64,000 nucleotides of DNA from an uncultured Muribaculaceae bacterium (lineage in GTDB: Bacteria > Bacteroidota > Bacteroidia > Bacteroidales > Muribaculaceae): NCBI GenBank assembly GCA_910588065.1, contig CAJUPZ010000014.1, positions 1 through 64,000 on the forward strand, read 5' to 3'. This document shows, piece by piece, positions 48,710 through 57,658 of this stretch. The notes under the pieces were generated by a model, which did no database searches, was not told the origin of the DNA, and worked only from the letters and a program-made list of their open reading frames with translations. A program made the translations under genes and the position numbers. The first letter of the stretch is position 1. Each line of letters begins with the position of its first letter.

Positions 48710-51700
48710 ATGTTTCATCAACTACGCAATCTGAGCAGAAAGCTCGCGGCTGTCCCCGTGTTGCTGCTCACACTCTGTGCGCTGACAGGATGGAGCTTCA
48801 CAGCTTCGGCTGCCCCCGCTCCCGACACTGCCACAGGTGTTGTTCTTGATCAGGACGGCGAGCCTCTGCCCGGCGCCTCTGTAATGGTGATAGGCTCCAC
48901 TCTCGGTGGTTCTACCGACATTGACGGCAAATTCTCTATTGCCAATGTCAAGGATGGTGCTTCTATCCGCATCTCTTATGTTGGCTGCAAGCCTGTAACC
49001 GTTAAATGGGAAGGCACTCCGCTGACTGTAACTCTCGAAGATGACATCGAGACACTCGACGAGGTCGTTGTCGTTGGTTTCGGCCAGCAGAAGAAAGTCA
49101 ACCTCACAGGTGCCGTCTCTGCTGTCAGTGCAAAGGAAATCTCAAACCGTCCCGTAAGCTCGGTGACCGACGCTCTCCAGGGCCTCGTCCCCGGTCTTAA
49201 CGTCCTTTCTTCAAGCCTCGGCGGTCAGATCAACGGTACACGCTCGGTTAACATCCGCGGTACAGGTACTATCGGCACAGGTGCAAGCGTTACTCCTCTC
49301 GTGCTCATCGACGGCATGGAAGGCGCGCTCGAAACTGTCAACCCCCAGGATGTGGAAAGCATCTCTATCCTTAAGGACGCTTCCGCTTCCTCTATCTACG
49401 GTATCCGCGCTGCCGGCGGTGTCATCCTCGTAACCACCAAAAAGGGTAAGGAAGGCAAGGTTACTGTAAACTACAGCGACTCTTTCCGCTTCGGCCATGT
49501 TATCCGCATGCCTGAGAAGATGGACTCCTACAACTACGCTATCATGATGAACGAAGGTTCTATCAACAACGGCGGCGGTCAGTGGCTTCCCGATTCAAAG
49601 GTTGAGCAGATCAAAAACTACCTCACAAACCCCACCGGTCCCTCTATGTTCCGCAACCCCAAGACAAACTACTGGGAGGTTTGGGACGAGGTTGACATCA
49701 TTCCTATCGCTAACGTCGACTGGCTCGAAGAGCACTTCGGCAAAACTTCTTTCACCCAGGAGCACAACCTCTCTGTAAACGGTGGTTCAAATAGGGTGAA
49801 CTACTACTTCTCAGGCAACCTCCTCGATCAGGAAGGTATCCTCCGTTATGGTGACGACCGTCTGCGCCGCTACACAATCAATGGCCGCGCCAACGTCAAG
49901 ATCACGGACTGGCTCACATTCGGCTACAGTACACGCTGGTGGAGAAACGACTACAACGGTCCCTCACTCATCGGCGATAACGGCTCAAACCAGTTCTACC
50001 ACGACGTGATGCGCTACTGGAACATGATTCCTATCAAGGACCCCAACGGACACTACGTGCGCGAAGGCTATGTGCCCGCCCTCACCGAAGGCGGTCGCTT
50101 CAAAAAGAATACCGACCAGCTCGACCAGCAGTTCTCTGTTACAGCAAGTCCGCTCAAAGGCCTGAATATCCACGGAGAGTTCAACTACCGCACATACAGC
50201 CAGAACATCCACCGCTACTACTTCCAGACCTACTCTTACGACGTTGACGATCAGCCTTACGCAAACAAGGCTTCTGCAATGCCCTCGCAGACATCTGTCT
50301 ACGACTACAACTACAAGCAGAACTACTTCAACCCCAACGTTTACGCTGACTACAGCTTCAACATCAACGAAGACAACAACTTCAAGGTGATGGCCGGTTT
50401 CCAGGCTGAATGGCTCAACTACAAGAACTTCTCGGCTCAGCGTACCGATATCCTCAACGAAATTCCCTGGATTGACACAACAAACGGCACTGCATCTGTT
50501 TCCGGCGGCACAGCTACTTGGAGCACAGCAGGCTGGTTCGGTCGTATCAACTATGACTACAAAGGCCGTTACCTCGTGGAGGCTAACGTGCGCTACGACG
50601 GTACCTCCCGCTTCCGCAGCGGTCGCCGCTGGAGCACAAGCCCCTCTTTCTCTCTCGGCTGGAACATCGCTCAGGAAGATTTCATGGCTGACTACCGCCG
50701 CACAATCAACACCCTCAAACTCCGCGGTTCATGGGGCCGTCTCGGCAACCAGAACACCAACAGCTGGTATCCCACATACTCAAACATGGGCTACAATGCT
50801 AACAACTACGGCTGGCTCATCAACGGCAAGAAACCCACATACGCTACTCAGCCCGGCCTCGTGGCAAGCTCCCTCACATGGGAAAAGAACCAGACATGGG
50901 ATATAGGTATCGACTGGGGTCTCCTCAACAACCGCCTCACCGGTAGCCTCGACTACTATCAGCGCAAAACTCTCGACATGGTAGGCCCGGGTCCCGACCT
51001 GCCCGACGTTCTCGGTGCTTCCGTGCCCAATGTCAACAGTGTGTCCATGACCTCAAAAGGCTGGGAGCTCACTATCGGCTGGCGCGACCGTATCCAGGAC
51101 TTTACCTACGGCGTTACCGCAAACCTCTCTGACTATCAGATTACTATCGACGATTATAACAACAACCCCGACCACCTGCTCAGCATCGGTACAAACCAGC
51201 ACGGCCCGTACTATGAAGGTGCCAAGCTCGGCAACATCTGGGGCTTCAAAGTTATCGGCATAGCAAAGACTCAGGAAGAGATGGATGCTCACCTCGATGC
51301 CCTCGACGCTGCTTACACAGCCAAGAACGGCAAAGCTCCCGAAAAGCCCCGCCGCGGCCAGAGCGCCCTCGGTTCCAACTGGGCTGCCGGTGACCTCATG
51401 TACGCTGACCTCAATGGCGACGGTGTTGTGAACACCGGCTCCAACACTGAAGGTGATTCAGGTGACCGCTACATTGTAGGCAACAACACTCCCCGCTACC
51501 AGTTCGGTCTCACACTAGACGCACAGTGGAAAGGCTTTGATGTCAAGGTGTTCTTCCAGGGCGTAGGCAAGCGCGACTACTGGGCAGACGGTGCCGTGTT
51601 CACAGGCCTCTGCGCAAACAACCAGTGGCAGGCTGCCGGCCTTGTGCAGCACCTCGACTACTTCCGCGCCGCTGATACAACCAACCCCCTCGGCCCGAAC

Positions 51701-52015
51701 GTAGATGCGTACTATCCCCGTCCCAACTGGGGTGGCGGCAAGAACTTCCAGGTTTCTGACCGTTATATCCAGAATGCGGCTTATCTCCGTCTCAAAAACG
51801 TGACCGTCGGTTACACAATTCCCCAGAACCTCACACGCAAGGCTTACATCGAAAACCTCCGACTCTTCTTCTCAGCTGAAAACCTCGCAACTATAACAAA
51901 CTTCACCGGCACAGGCGACCCCGAGCTCGTTGACTCATACTACAGCGCCTACGGTTACGGTAAGGTTTATCCCCTCCAGAGAGTTCTCTCATTCGGTCTC
52001 AATGTAACCTTCTAA
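48710..52015 (+). CDS. SusC-type TonB-dependent outer-membrane transporter 1
   Basis: This 1101-aa protein imports glycans across the outer membrane with TonB energy. It has a signal peptide (about 1-34), a carboxypeptidase D-like regulatory domain (about 40-115, with G-V-V-L-D-Q-D-G-E-P-L-P-G-A-S), and a TonB box region L-D-E-V-V-V-V-G-F-G-Q-Q-K-K. The plug with L-I-D-G-M-E-G and the S-I-L-K-D-A-S-A-S-S-I-Y-G motif comes next, then the barrel ending in N-V-T-F. The SusD partner follows 15 nt later. A close paralogue is encoded at 54352. The gene's codon use is strongly biased, which fits high expression. Confidence 0.95.
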   Translation: MFHQLRNLSRKLAAVPVLLLTLCALTGWSFTASAAPAPDTATGVVLDQDGEPLPGASVMVIGSTLGGSTDIDGKFSIANVKDGASIRISYVGCKPVTVKWEGTPLTVTLEDDIETLDEVVVVGFGQQKKVNLTGAVSAVSAKEISNRPVSSVTDALQGLVPGLNVLSSSLGGQINGTRSVNIRGTGTIGTGASVTPLVLIDGMEGALETVNPQDVESISILKDASASSIYGIRAAGGVILVTTKKGKEGKVTVNYSDSFRFGHVIRMPEKMDSYNYAIMMNEGSINNGGGQWLPDSKVEQIKNYLTNPTGPSMFRNPKTNYWEVWDEVDIIPIANVDWLEEHFGKTSFTQEHNLSVNGGSNRVNYYFSGNLLDQEGILRYGDDRLRRYTINGRANVKITDWLTFGYSTRWWRNDYNGPSLIGDNGSNQFYHDVMRYWNMIPIKDPNGHYVREGYVPALTEGGRFKKNTDQLDQQFSVTASPLKGLNIHGEFNYRTYSQNIHRYYFQTYSYDVDDQPYANKASAMPSQTSVYDYNYKQNYFNPNVYADYSFNINEDNNFKVMAGFQAEWLNYKNFSAQRTDILNEIPWIDTTNGTASVSGGTATWSTAGWFGRINYDYKGRYLVEANVRYDGTSRFRSGRRWSTSPSFSLGWNIAQEDFMADYRRTINTLKLRGSWGRLGNQNTNSWYPTYSNMGYNANNYGWLINGKKPTYATQPGLVASSLTWEKNQTWDIGIDWGLLNNRLTGSLDYYQRKTLDMVGPGPDLPDVLGASVPNVNSVSMTSKGWELTIGWRDRIQDFTYGVTANLSDYQITIDDYNNNPDHLLSIGTNQHGPYYEGAKLGNIWGFKVIGIAKTQEEMDAHLDALDAAYTAKNGKAPEKPRRGQSALGSNWAAGDLMYADLNGDGVVNTGSNTEGDSGDRYIVGNNTPRYQFGLTLDAQWKGFDVKVFFQGVGKRDYWADGAVFTGLCANNQWQAAGLVQHLDYFRAADTTNPLGPNVDAYYPRPNWGGGKNFQVSDRYIQNAAYLRLKNVTVGYTIPQNLTRKAYIENLRLFFSAENLATITNFTGTGDPELVDSYYSAYGYGKVYPLQRVLSFGLNVTF

Positions 52016-52030
52016 AATTTGATGCATATT

Positions 52031-54073
52031 ATGAAAAAATATATTTCAGCTCTGCTTATAGGTGCTTCGATGGCCGGACTCACTTCCTGCCACGACTACC
52101 TCAACGAGCAGCCGGAATCTTCTCTCACTCCGGAAAAATTCTTCGCGACGGCCGACCAGCTCGCTGCATACACTATCGGTATGTACGGCAACTTCCCCGT
52201 TCACGACCAGTACACCTTCTCGCTCGGCACCTTCATCATCGACAACGGTACTGACGACATGGTGGGCATGAGCTCATCCTCTCAGTGGGCGCCCGGCCTC
52301 TGGCAAACAGGCTCAGGCTCGGGTTGGAGCTTCACCTTCATCCGCAACGCCAACTACTTCCTCGATCAGGCTCTGCCCAAGTATGAGGCCGGTACAATCA
52401 CCGGTAACTCTAACGAGATCAAGCAGTACATCGGCGAAGGCTACTTCATGCGTGCTTACGCTTACTGGCGCCAGTACAAGACCTACGGCGACTTCCCCAT
52501 CGTCAAGACAGCTCTCCCCGACGAAAAGGAGGAGCTCATGGAAGCTTCCGTGCGTCAGCCCCGCAACAAAGTTGCACGCTTCATCCTCGAGGATCTCGAC
52601 AAAGCTATCGAGCTCCTGCCCGTCACTGCCACCGGCGGCAAGCAGCGCATCAACAAAGCCTGCGCTCAGCTTCTCCGCAGCCGCGTTGCCCTCTTTGAAG
52701 GCACATGGCTCAAGCATCACAAAGGCACTGCACTTGTGCCCGGCGGTCCCGGTTGGCCCGGCGATGCCGCTCTGCTCGGCGATTTCAATATCGACAATGA
52801 AATCAACTACTTCCTCACCGAAGCCATGAACTCAGCCAAGCCGGTTGCCGACGCTGTTGTCAACAACCTCGCTGTCAACACGGACACACCCGAAGGCTAC
52901 TCGGATGCTACAACTTGCGTAAACCCCTATTACGGCATGTTTACAGAGTCTGACCTCAACGGCTACGATGAAGTGCTTATGTACAAGAGCTACGCCCTTG
53001 ACCAGAGCATCTACTCAAATATCTACATGCAGTTCCAGCGCAACGGCGGCAACTCCGGTTGGACACGCGGTATGGTCAACAGCTTCCTCATGAAGAACGG
53101 TCTTCCCATCTACGCTGCCGGCTCAGGCTACGACCCCGATTGGGAAAACCAGGGCGTTACCGCCACTCTTCAGGATCGCGACTCCCGTATCCGCATCTTC
53201 ACAAAAGGCGACAACTGTGTTACTGCCTACACAACTGACGGCGGCACCGAGAACTGGGCTATGGGCTGGCTTATCAACGCCTCTTCTGAAATGCGTTGCG
53301 TTACCGGCTACGGCATCAAGAAAGGTATGATCTACACTCCCAACCCCCAGGCTCATGACCACGGCATCCAGGGTTGCATCATCTTCCGCGCCACCGAGGC
53401 TCTCCTTAATTATATGGAAGCTTGTGTTGAACTCAACAATTCTGTTGACGGCAACGCAGCAACATATTGGGCAGCTCTCCGCAACCGCGCCAAGGTTGAC
53501 GCTGACTACAACAAGACCATTGCCGCTACCGACATGAACCAGGAGGCTCTCGGCGACTTCGGAGCTTACTCTCACGGCAACCTCGTCAGCACTCTTGTTT
53601 ACAATGTTCGCCGCGAACGCCGCAACGAGCTCATGGCAGAAGGCTTCCGCATGGACGACCTCCGTCGTTGGTGCGCCCTTGACCAGCTTGCTGCAAACCC
53701 CTTCCAGATCGAAGGCATGAAGTTCTGGGGCACCGTTTATGACAAGTCTGCCGGTGAAAACCCCATGAACCTCAAAAACGGCGACGGCACAGAGTCTATT
53801 GTTAAGGTAGATGTGGCCGGTGGTACAGGCAACATGAGCGACCCCGCCATCAGCGGTCCCTACGTTCACCCATATCAGATTTCAAGTGTGAGCAACAACT
53901 TCTTCAACGGTTGGTCATGGACCCGCGCACAGTACCTCTCTCCCCTCGGTGCTGCCGCATTTACCAAGACAGGTGCTTCATTTGACGATAACGGCGATCA
54001 GGTGTCTCCCTCGGTGGTTTACCAGAACCCCGGTTGGTCTGTCAAGGCCGGCTACGGAGCCTCCGCAATCTGA
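52031..54073 (+). CDS. SusD/RagB-type glycan-binding lipoprotein 1
   Basis: SusD-type lipoproteins form the lid of the SusC transporter and bind the glycan on the cell surface. The 680-aa protein has a lipobox (G-L-T-S-C, Cys19), the N-terminal motif D-Y-L-N-E-Q-P-E, the helical TPR-like segments, and the R-R-E-R-R-N-E-L-M-A-E-G-F-R motif typical of the family near residue 535. The start at 52031 gives a regular lipoprotein signal. It starts 15 nt after SusC 1 and is followed by a strong terminator at 54148. Confidence 0.94.
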   Translation: MKKYISALLIGASMAGLTSCHDYLNEQPESSLTPEKFFATADQLAAYTIGMYGNFPVHDQYTFSLGTFIIDNGTDDMVGMSSSSQWAPGLWQTGSGSGWSFTFIRNANYFLDQALPKYEAGTITGNSNEIKQYIGEGYFMRAYAYWRQYKTYGDFPIVKTALPDEKEELMEASVRQPRNKVARFILEDLDKAIELLPVTATGGKQRINKACAQLLRSRVALFEGTWLKHHKGTALVPGGPGWPGDAALLGDFNIDNEINYFLTEAMNSAKPVADAVVNNLAVNTDTPEGYSDATTCVNPYYGMFTESDLNGYDEVLMYKSYALDQSIYSNIYMQFQRNGGNSGWTRGMVNSFLMKNGLPIYAAGSGYDPDWENQGVTATLQDRDSRIRIFTKGDNCVTAYTTDGGTENWAMGWLINASSEMRCVTGYGIKKGMIYTPNPQAHDHGIQGCIIFRATEALLNYMEACVELNNSVDGNAATYWAALRNRAKVDADYNKTIAATDMNQEALGDFGAYSHGNLVSTLVYNVRRERRNELMAEGFRMDDLRRWCALDQLAANPFQIEGMKFWGTVYDKSAGENPMNLKNGDGTESIVKVDVAGGTGNMSDPAISGPYVHPYQISSVSNNFFNGWSWTRAQYLSPLGAAAFTKTGASFDDNGDQVSPSVVYQNPGWSVKAGYGASAI

Positions 54074-54147
54074 TTATTTGACGATAAAGTGACCCGCTCT
54101 CTGTTGCGATAACAGAAGCTCACTTATAAACTGATCCAAGTTGAATC

Positions 54148-54192
54148 GAGAGTGTGTCTGCCCTTTTGGGCGGGCGCACTCTCTGCGTTTTT
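54148..54192 (+). terminator. Terminator of first SusCD pair
   Basis: Bases 54148-54163 and 54168-54183 pair over 16 bp (three G-U) around a TTTT loop, followed by TGCGTTTTTA. It sits upstream of the second SusC promoter, so the two SusCD pairs can be transcribed separately. Confidence 0.88.
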
Positions 54193-54195
54193 ATG

Positions 54196-54264
54196 TTTTA
54201 CAGCAGGTTTTACAAATATTAACAATGGGGGGGGGGGTATTTTATCTCGACTGATGTAATTTTG
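54196..54264 (+). promoter_or_regulatory. Promoter of second SusC gene with G11 tract
   Basis: The direct repeat TTTTACA occurs at 54196-54202 and 54208-54214 (5-nt gap), then ATTAACAA, then G11 (54227-54237) and the -7 box TAATTTTG (54257-54264). Relative to the first SusC promoter the G tract is 4 longer. It ends 19 nt before the -7 box, at the -33 position. Confidence 0.72.
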
Positions 54265-54351
54265 CTCAATATTTATGTATGGAAGTTAATAAGTATTTAT
54301 ATTTCTCTGCATAAATATATAACCTTATTTACTAATTAACTAATTCACAGT

Positions 54352-57300
54352 ATGTTTCATCAACTACGCAATCTGAGCTCAAAGCTGGCGGCCATGCCCT
54401 TGCTTTTGCTCACTCTCTGTGTGCTGACCGGATGGAGCTTCAACGCTTCAGCTGCTCCGGCTCCTGATGCCACCACGGCTACAGGTGTGGTACTTGACCA
54501 GGACGACGAGCCCCTGCCCGGAGCCTCTGTAATGGTGCTCGGCACTACAAACGGCACTTCTACCGACGTTGACGGCAAATTCTCGCTCTCAAACGTCAAG
54601 TCAGGTGCTTCAATCCGTGTTTCCTATGTAGGCTGCAAGCCTGTAACCGTTAAATGGGAAGGCACTCCGCTCACTATCAAACTTGAGGACGACGTTGAGT
54701 CGCTTGACGAAGTTGTTGTCGTTGGTTTCGGTGTGCAGAAGAAAGTTAACCTTACCGGCGCTGTGTCAACAGTGAGCGGCAAAGAGATTTCTGCCCGTCC
54801 GGTAAACACTGTTGCCGACGCTCTTCAGGGCATGGCAGCCGGTCTTGACGTGCTCGGCTCTGCCCGTGGCGGTCAGCTTGGAGGCACTCGTTCAATGAAT
54901 ATCCGCGGTACCGGTACCATCGGTTCCGGCTCTTCTGTTAACCCCCTTGTGCTCATCGACGGCATGGAAGGCGACATCAACCAGCTCAACCCCGCCGATG
55001 TTGAAAACATCTCGGTGCTGAAAGACGCCGCCGCTTCCTCCATCTACGGTAGCCGCGCCGCCGGCGGTGTGATTCTCATCACCACCCGCACCGGTAAAGA
55101 GGGTAAGGTGACTGTAAATTACAGCGACTCTTTCCGCTGGAGCCATGTAACACGCATGCCCAAGATGGCAAGCTCCTGGGAATGGGCAAACTATCTCGAA
55201 GAGAGTGCAGAGGCTGCAGGCCGTATCTGGATGACTCAGGAATATATCGACAAACTCAAAAACCCCACCGGACAGATGTTCGTTGACCCCAAGGACGGCA
55301 AATGGGCTGTATGGGCGGAAAACCCCGACATCATGCCTCTCGGCAACACCGACTGGCTGGACCTCCATTTCGGCAAAACCGGCTTCAGCCAGGAACACAA
55401 CGTCAGCTTGAACGGCGGTAACGAGAAGTACGATTTCTATTTCAGCGGTAACCTCCTCAGCCAAGATGGTATCCTCCGCTACGGCGATGACTCACAGCAG
55501 CGCTACACCCTCAACGCCAAAATAAATGTGAACCTCACAAAATGGATGAAATTCGGCTACAGCGCACGCTGGTACCGCGGCAAATACAACGCTCCCTCAT
55601 TCGTGAGCCAGTATTCAAGCGCCGAGCTCTACCACAACATCATGCGCTACTGGCCAAACTTCCCCGCATACGACCCCAACGGCAACCCCGTGAAGGAATC
55701 GTTCATCTATGCGATGGAAAACGGAGGACGCTATAAAAACTGGGAAGACAAGCTCGACCATCAGTTCAGCTTCCGCTTCAACCCTCTCGAAGGCCTCAAC
55801 CTCAACGCTGAGTTCAACTACCGCACCCAGCACTCCAATACTAAGCAGGACATCCAGCAGTCATACAGCTTCATGCCCGATGGAACTCCCTTCCCGGAGA
55901 ACCCCAATGGCTATCCCCACGCTGCCGGTGGTGTAGGTTCATACCTCTATCAGTACAACTACCGCTCAAACTATTTCAATCCCAACATCTACGGTGACTA
56001 CAGCCGAACATTCAACGAAGTGCACAACTTCAAGGTAATGGCCGGTTTCCAGAGTGAGTGGTACAATTACGAACAGTTCAGCGCCTCAAACACAGGCATC
56101 ATCAACGGCCTTCCCTACCTCAGCATGACATCCGGCAAGGACGACAAGCGTGTTTCAGGCGGTGAGGCGACATGGAGCACAGCCGGCTGGTTCGGCCGTA
56201 TCAACTACGACTACGATGGCCGTTACCTCGTTGAAGGAAACATCCGCTACGACGGTTCTTCACGCTTCCGTCAGGGAAGCCGCTGGGTCACCAGCCCCTC
56301 TTTCTCTCTCGGTTGGAATGTAGCACGCGAAAACTTCATGGAAAGCGCACGCGGCACCCTCAACACCCTCAAGCTCCGCTACTCATGGGGTAAGCTCGGC
56401 AACCAGAACACCAACAGCTGGTATCCCACATACACCAACATGGGCTACGCCACCGCAAACAGCGCTTGGCTCATAGGCGGCGCGCATGGCACCATCGCTT
56501 CAATGCCCGGACTCATCTCCTCCACACTCACTTGGGAGAAGAACCGCACATGGGACATAGGTCTTGACTGGGGTCTCTTCAACAACCGCTTCACCGGTAC
56601 CATCGACTACTACAACCGCAAGACCATGGATATGGTGGGCCCCGGCAAAACAATGCCCAACGTACTCGGTGCATCCGTGCCCAACACAAACAACCTCTCC
56701 ATGACAGCAAAAGGTTGGGAACTCACCATCAGCTGGCGCGACCGCATCCAGGACTTCAGCTATGGTATCACCGCAAACCTCTACGACCACACTGTGACCG
56801 TGGATGAATATCCCAACGAAAACTATGCTCTCGGCAGCTACTACAACGGCCGCAAGCTCGGTGAAATATGGGGCTACACAACCGTAGGCATCGCCAAATC
56901 ACAGGCTGAGATGGACGCTCACCTCGATGCTCTTGACGAAAACTACTTCAAGAAACATGGCGAATATCCCGCAACCCGCCGTGCCGGCCAGAACCGTTTC
57001 GGTACAAACTGGGGCGCCGGTGACATCATGTATGCCGACACAAACGGCGACGGCGTGATAGACAACGGTCAGTATACTCTTAAGGACCATGGCGACATAT
57101 CCGTTATCGGTAATTCAACACCCCGCTACAGCTTCGGTCTCAACCTCGACGCTCAGTGGAAAGGCTTCGACCTCAAGGTATTCTTCCAGGGTGTCGGCAA
57201 GCGCGACTACAGCGCCGGCGGTGCAGTGTTCTGGGGTGCTATGGGCATGGGTCAGTGGCAGGCTCTCTGCCTCAAGGAACACCTTGACTACTTCCGTCCC

Positions 57301-57645
57301 GAAGACACCGACAGCCCCTTCGGCCCCAACCTCAATGCATACTATCCCCGTGCTAACTGGGCAGGCGGCAAAAACTCTTACACACAGACCCGTTATCTTC
57401 AGAACGCCGCTTACTGCAGCCTCAAGAACATAACCATCGGTTATACCCTGCCTCAGACTATCACACGCAAAGCTTACATGGAAAATGTGCGCATCTTCTT
57501 CTCAGGTGAAAACCTCGCCCAGATTACCAACTTCACCGGCACAGGCGACCCCGAGCTCATCGATGCATACGACAATGCTTACGGCTACGGCAAGGTATAT
57601 CCCCTGCAGCGTGTGTTCTCCGTTGGTCTTAACGTAACTTTCTAA
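54352..57645 (+). CDS. SusC-type TonB-dependent outer-membrane transporter 2
   Basis: This 1097-aa protein is a paralogue of SusC 1 with the same order of signal peptide, regulatory domain (G-V-V-L-D-Q-D-D-E-P-L-P-G-A-S), TonB box (L-D-E-V-V-V-V-G-F-G-V-Q-K-K), plug (L-I-D-G-M-E-G-D) and barrel. The 5' leader and first codons are almost identical in DNA to those of SusC 1, while loop regions differ, for example around residues 280-320. This fits a tandem duplication followed by divergence of the glycan-facing parts. It has its own promoter with an 11-G tract. The SusD partner starts 13 nt downstream. Confidence 0.95.
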   Translation: MFHQLRNLSSKLAAMPLLLLTLCVLTGWSFNASAAPAPDATTATGVVLDQDDEPLPGASVMVLGTTNGTSTDVDGKFSLSNVKSGASIRVSYVGCKPVTVKWEGTPLTIKLEDDVESLDEVVVVGFGVQKKVNLTGAVSTVSGKEISARPVNTVADALQGMAAGLDVLGSARGGQLGGTRSMNIRGTGTIGSGSSVNPLVLIDGMEGDINQLNPADVENISVLKDAAASSIYGSRAAGGVILITTRTGKEGKVTVNYSDSFRWSHVTRMPKMASSWEWANYLEESAEAAGRIWMTQEYIDKLKNPTGQMFVDPKDGKWAVWAENPDIMPLGNTDWLDLHFGKTGFSQEHNVSLNGGNEKYDFYFSGNLLSQDGILRYGDDSQQRYTLNAKINVNLTKWMKFGYSARWYRGKYNAPSFVSQYSSAELYHNIMRYWPNFPAYDPNGNPVKESFIYAMENGGRYKNWEDKLDHQFSFRFNPLEGLNLNAEFNYRTQHSNTKQDIQQSYSFMPDGTPFPENPNGYPHAAGGVGSYLYQYNYRSNYFNPNIYGDYSRTFNEVHNFKVMAGFQSEWYNYEQFSASNTGIINGLPYLSMTSGKDDKRVSGGEATWSTAGWFGRINYDYDGRYLVEGNIRYDGSSRFRQGSRWVTSPSFSLGWNVARENFMESARGTLNTLKLRYSWGKLGNQNTNSWYPTYTNMGYATANSAWLIGGAHGTIASMPGLISSTLTWEKNRTWDIGLDWGLFNNRFTGTIDYYNRKTMDMVGPGKTMPNVLGASVPNTNNLSMTAKGWELTISWRDRIQDFSYGITANLYDHTVTVDEYPNENYALGSYYNGRKLGEIWGYTTVGIAKSQAEMDAHLDALDENYFKKHGEYPATRRAGQNRFGTNWGAGDIMYADTNGDGVIDNGQYTLKDHGDISVIGNSTPRYSFGLNLDAQWKGFDLKVFFQGVGKRDYSAGGAVFWGAMGMGQWQALCLKEHLDYFRPEDTDSPFGPNLNAYYPRANWAGGKNSYTQTRYLQNAAYCSLKNITIGYTLPQTITRKAYMENVRIFFSGENLAQITNFTGTGDPELIDAYDNAYGYGKVYPLQRVFSVGLNVTF

Positions 57646-57658
57646 AACAGACGTAACT

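Noticed and set aside
48586..54264. Invertible promoter (inverton) controlling the SusCD pairs
   Set aside because: The two promoter regions are direct and not inverted copies, and I see no recombinase gene or inverted repeat pair flanking them.
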